DNA from: CAZPHU01 sp964586285
GTDB lineage: Bacteria > Fibrobacterota > Chitinivibrionia > Chitinivibrionales > CAYFVL01
DNA: 17,008 nt
Direction: 5' to 3'
Assembly: GCA_964586285.1 (NCBI GenBank)
Contig: CAZPHU010000083.1
Coordinates: 1-17,008, forward strand
The position numbers and the translations under genes are program-made. The notes beneath the pieces are model-generated. The model saw nothing but the letters and a program-made list of their open reading frames with translations. It did not search any database and was not told the DNA's origin. Positions 15,053 to 17,008 of this stretch are shown here, in pieces; the stretch's first letter is position 1; the number at the start of each line of letters is the position of its first letter.

Positions 15053-15070
15053 GGAAGAGAATATTCTTCC
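15053..15070. promoter_or_regulatory. Dyad GGAAGA-N6-TCTTCC, possible activator or operator site
   Basis: A 6-bp perfect inverted repeat lies about 175 nt upstream of the sigma54 promoter's likely start site and 20 nt upstream of rsmE. Enhancer-binding activators of sigma54 typically bind dyads 80-200 nt upstream, so the position fits. It could equally serve rsmE or be chance. Confidence 0.25.
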
Positions 15071-15218
15071 TACCCTTTTACTAATTTGGAATTTAGCCGG
15101 ACGTGGTATTAACCAGGCCTAATCAATTACATAAGAGAGTTGGTGATTTGGGTGAAAAGAAGCAAAATATAACACGGGTCTTGTTGCCGACTACTTGAGG
15201 CTTAAGATTGCCGGGCAC

Positions 15219-15235
15219 TTGGCACATCAGTTGCA
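15219..15235 (+). promoter_or_regulatory. Sigma54 (RpoN) -24/-12 promoter
   Basis: TTGGCACATCAGTTGCA matches the sigma54 consensus (TGGCAC-N5-TTGCA/T). The -24 GG and -12 GC are exactly 12 nt apart. Initiation would be near 15246, about 32 nt before the start codon of the 62-residue gene, with AAGGAGG in between. Transcription from such promoters requires an ATP-dependent enhancer-binding activator; none is encoded in the window. Confidence 0.82.
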
Positions 15236-15277
15236 CTTATACAAATAGTGAGGACATAAAGAAAAGGAGGCCCTGTC

Positions 15278-15466
15278 ATGAGGAAAAAGAACCTTATATA
15301 CGATAGAAAAACCGTCAGTTTGGAGGAGATTCTCAGGCATGAATACATTCCTTTCTTACACGGTAGGCCAACGCGCGAACACGCGATCGGGTCGGATGAT
15401 GTCATTAATTTACTTATCGCACTCAATACCGCCGAAACCCTTCTTGAATTTATCGAGCAGGTTTAG
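15278..15466 (+). CDS. Small soluble protein (62 aa) behind a sigma54 promoter, unrecognised
   Basis: A strong AAGGAGG lies 7 nt before the ATG, and the gene sits directly after the sigma54 promoter. The product is hydrophilic with no signal or membrane segment. It has a basic start (MRKKNLIYDRK), a helical acidic/basic stretch (VSLEEILRHEY), a short HGRPTREH segment and an amphipathic C-terminal helix (DDVINLLIALNTAETLLEF). I recognise no family. The promoter, ribosome site and terminator together make it a well-supported monocistronic gene. It may be a small regulator or stress-responsive adaptor, but that is conjecture. Confidence 0.72.
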   Translation: MRKKNLIYDRKTVSLEEILRHEYIPFLHGRPTREHAIGSDDVINLLIALNTAETLLEFIEQV

Positions 15467-15587
15467 GATGAGCGCGAATTTCCCTGAAGCTTCGTGCTCC
15501 GTAACAAAATTTATCCGCCTCGATCCCCTGTGTAAGGAAAGAAAAGCGCCTCTGAATGAAAGCAGACCCGGTTTTTTTACAAAACGA

Positions 15588-15615
15588 AAAGGCGCTTTTA
15601 CGAAAAAGCGCCTTT
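15588..15615. terminator. Bidirectional hairpin terminator between the small gene and dnaK
   Basis: AAAGGCGCTTTT (15588-15599) and AAAAGCGCCTTT (15604-15615) form a perfect 12-bp stem with a 4-nt loop. Read on the minus strand it is followed by TTTTCGTTTT, so it fits best as the dnaK terminator, 38 nt after that stop codon. On the plus strand the T run is only three long. Confidence 0.8.
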
Positions 15616-15652
15616 CGTATTTCAGGGGGGCTTACGCGGGATTATACCCCAA

Positions 15653-17008
15653 TCATTTCCTTTCTTCGTCAACTATCTCATAATCCGCATCCACAGTTTC
15701 GGAGTCTTGCTCCTGTTGTTGTTGCTGTGAATGTCGGGCCGAATGGTCGCCTTCACCGCCGGTCTCTTGAGATTGCGTGCTTTCTTTTTTATACATGTGT
15801 TGAGCCATCGCATGTGAGGCTTTAGTCAAAGTGTCCATTGCCGACTTTATTTGAGCGGTATCTCCGTTTTTAATTTGCCCCTTAAGATTATCTATTGCCG
15901 ACTGCACCTGAGTTCTCTGTTGAGCCGGTATCGAATCGGCCGCATCACTCAAGGTCTTTTCAGCCTGGTATACCATATGGTCGGCCTGGTTTCTAACCTC
16001 CACCTTCTCACGCTCCCGTCTGTCGCTTTCGGCTTCGGCTTGCGCTTCCTTGACCATCTTCTGGATCTGCTCTTCGGACAGGCCGCTCGAACTCTCGATT
16101 CTTATCTCCTGTTCTTTACCGCTTGCCTTATCCTTGGCGCTTACGGTCAAGATCCCGTTGGCATCCAGATCGAATGTTACTTCGATTTGAGGTACCCCTC
16201 TGGGAGCCGGTGGAATACCCACCAGATCAAACTTGCCGAGCAAACGGTTGCCGGCCGCCATCTCACGCTCTCCCTGATAGACCATTATTGAAACCGCCGT
16301 CTGATTGTCTTCGGCAGTAGAAAATATCTGGCTCTTCTTGGCGGGGATCGTAGTGTTTCGCTCAATCAGCTTTGTCATCACTCCACCTAATGTTTCGATA
16401 CCAAGCGATAGAGGTGTAACATCCAGAAGAAGTACATCTTTGACCGACTGGTCGCCCGAGAGAACGGCTCCCTGAATCGCCGCGCCGATAGCCACCACCT
16501 CATCGGGATTGACTCCCTTATGAGGAGCTTTTCCAAACAGCTTCTCCACCCTTTGCTGAACAGCCGGAATTCGAGTGGAGCCGCCCACCAGTATCACCTC
16601 ATCAATATCGCCTGGATTCAAACGGGCATCCGAAAGAGCTTTTTTCACCGGATCAATGGTTCGCTCAATCAAATGATCGACCAGAGATTCGAATCTGGAT
16701 CGAGTTATGGTCATATCCAGGTGCCTGGGGCCGGATGCGTCGGCGGTTATGAATGGAAGATTTATGTTTGACTCAAGGGCGGCCGAAAGTTCGCATTTAG
16801 TTTTCTCGGCTGCCTCCTTGAGGCGCTGGAGTGCCGTACGGTCCTTGCGAAGATCGATACCGTTTTCCTTCTTGAATTCATCCGCGATATAATCAATCAG
16901 AACCTGATCGAAATCATCTCCGCCAAGGTGAGTATCGCCGTTTGTTGATTTTACCTCGAAAACTCCCTCGCCAATCTCAAGAATCGAAATATCAAACGTT
17001 CCGCCGCC
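15653..17008 (-). CDS. dnaK: Chaperone protein DnaK (Hsp70), N-terminal part outside the window
   Basis: The frame is open from the window edge to the stop at 15653, giving the C-terminal 451 residues. Roughly the first 190 are missing. Visible landmarks begin GGGTFDISILEIGEG, then GDTHLGGDDFD, RTALQRLKEAAEKTK and EVILVGGSTRIPAVQQ (ATPase). VLLLDVTPLSLGIETLGG starts the linker and substrate-binding domain, which includes AEDNQTAVSI and NGILTVSAKDK. The helical lid follows, then a Q-rich tail (HSQQQQQEQ) and the conserved end VDADYEIVDEERK. The first ATG in the window is internal, so it should not be taken as the start. DnaK is the ATP-driven folding chaperone working with DnaJ and GrpE. No dnaJ follows within the window; a terminator does. 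Confidence 0.98.
   Translation of the reverse strand, partial: GGGTFDISILEIGEGVFEVKSTNGDTHLGGDDFDQVLIDYIADEFKKENGIDLRKDRTALQRLKEAAEKTKCELSAALESNINLPFITADASGPRHLDMTITRSRFESLVDHLIERTIDPVKKALSDARLNPGDIDEVILVGGSTRIPAVQQRVEKLFGKAPHKGVNPDEVVAIGAAIQGAVLSGDQSVKDVLLLDVTPLSLGIETLGGVMTKLIERNTTIPAKKSQIFSTAEDNQTAVSIMVYQGEREMAAGNRLLGKFDLVGIPPAPRGVPQIEVTFDLDANGILTVSAKDKASGKEQEIRIESSSGLSEEQIQKMVKEAQAEAESDRREREKVEVRNQADHMVYQAEKTLSDAADSIPAQQRTQVQSAIDNLKGQIKNGDTAQIKSAMDTLTKASHAMAQHMYKKESTQSQETGGEGDHSARHSQQQQQEQDSETVDADYEIVDEERK

Noticed and set aside
15339..15683. 114-codon plus-strand frame overlapping the 62-residue gene
   Set aside because: It runs through the terminator hairpin and into the 3' end of dnaK. 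The possible restart at ATG 15468 shows no family character.

Overview
The window is ordinary bacterial chromosome, at moderate GC with tightly packed genes. It mixes core housekeeping genes with a block of signalling genes. Rho-independent terminators, strong Shine-Dalgarno sites, a sigma70-like promoter and a sigma54-type promoter all point to bacteria. The endonuclease-type MutL, the N-terminal signal peptide and the sigma54 site suggest a diderm outside the Gammaproteobacteria. I cannot fix the phylum from sequence alone.

Layout. (1) Positions 1-51 are the 3' part of a tRNA-Leu(CAG). (2) Positions 108-7762, all plus strand, form one close-packed cluster: mutL, an mtaB-like methylthiotransferase, two tandem HDOD genes, ftsY, a cyclic-nucleotide-binding-domain protein and an AI-2E-family membrane protein. 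Most of these overlap or nearly touch. (3) Positions 7832-10153, minus strand, form a second unit. It starts with a membrane-anchored protein carrying an acidic hexapeptide repeat and a STAS-like domain, interrupted by two 100-N assembly gaps. tsaD follows by a 4-nt overlap, then a 53-residue single-pass membrane protein. (4) Divergent from that unit, after an intergenic region with two dyad elements, lie a receiver-like gene without the phospho-acceptor Asp and a STAS gene with the conserved Ser (10436-11187). A small exported basic protein with its own promoter and terminator follows (11213-11553). (5) Positions 11794-14230 hold a PDZ/radical-SAM/DUF512 protein, an RsuA/RluB-family pseudouridine synthase and a DUF1805 protein. 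(6) rsmE lies on the minus strand (14326-15033). (7) A 62-codon gene follows behind a near-consensus sigma54 promoter (15219-15466). (8) A symmetric terminator separates it from the 3' two thirds of dnaK on the minus strand (15653-17008).

Shared functions. MtaB-like, TsaD, RluB-like and RsmE all modify tRNA or rRNA; TsaD makes the t6A base that MtaB then methylthiolates. FtsY and DnaK serve protein targeting and folding. HDOD, cNMP-binding, receiver-like and STAS proteins form a signalling layer between them.

The most notable observation is that two apparently separate minus-strand reading frames (9398-10153 and 8992-9324) are one gene. Both carry the same 18-bp repeat in the same codon phase, and only the fixed-size gap placeholders break the frame. 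The product would be a membrane anchor, a coiled coil, a DDNNII/DDNSII hexapeptide array of unresolved length, an acidic linker and a STAS-like domain lacking the usual phosphorylatable serine. The other lead is the sigma54-dependent small gene.
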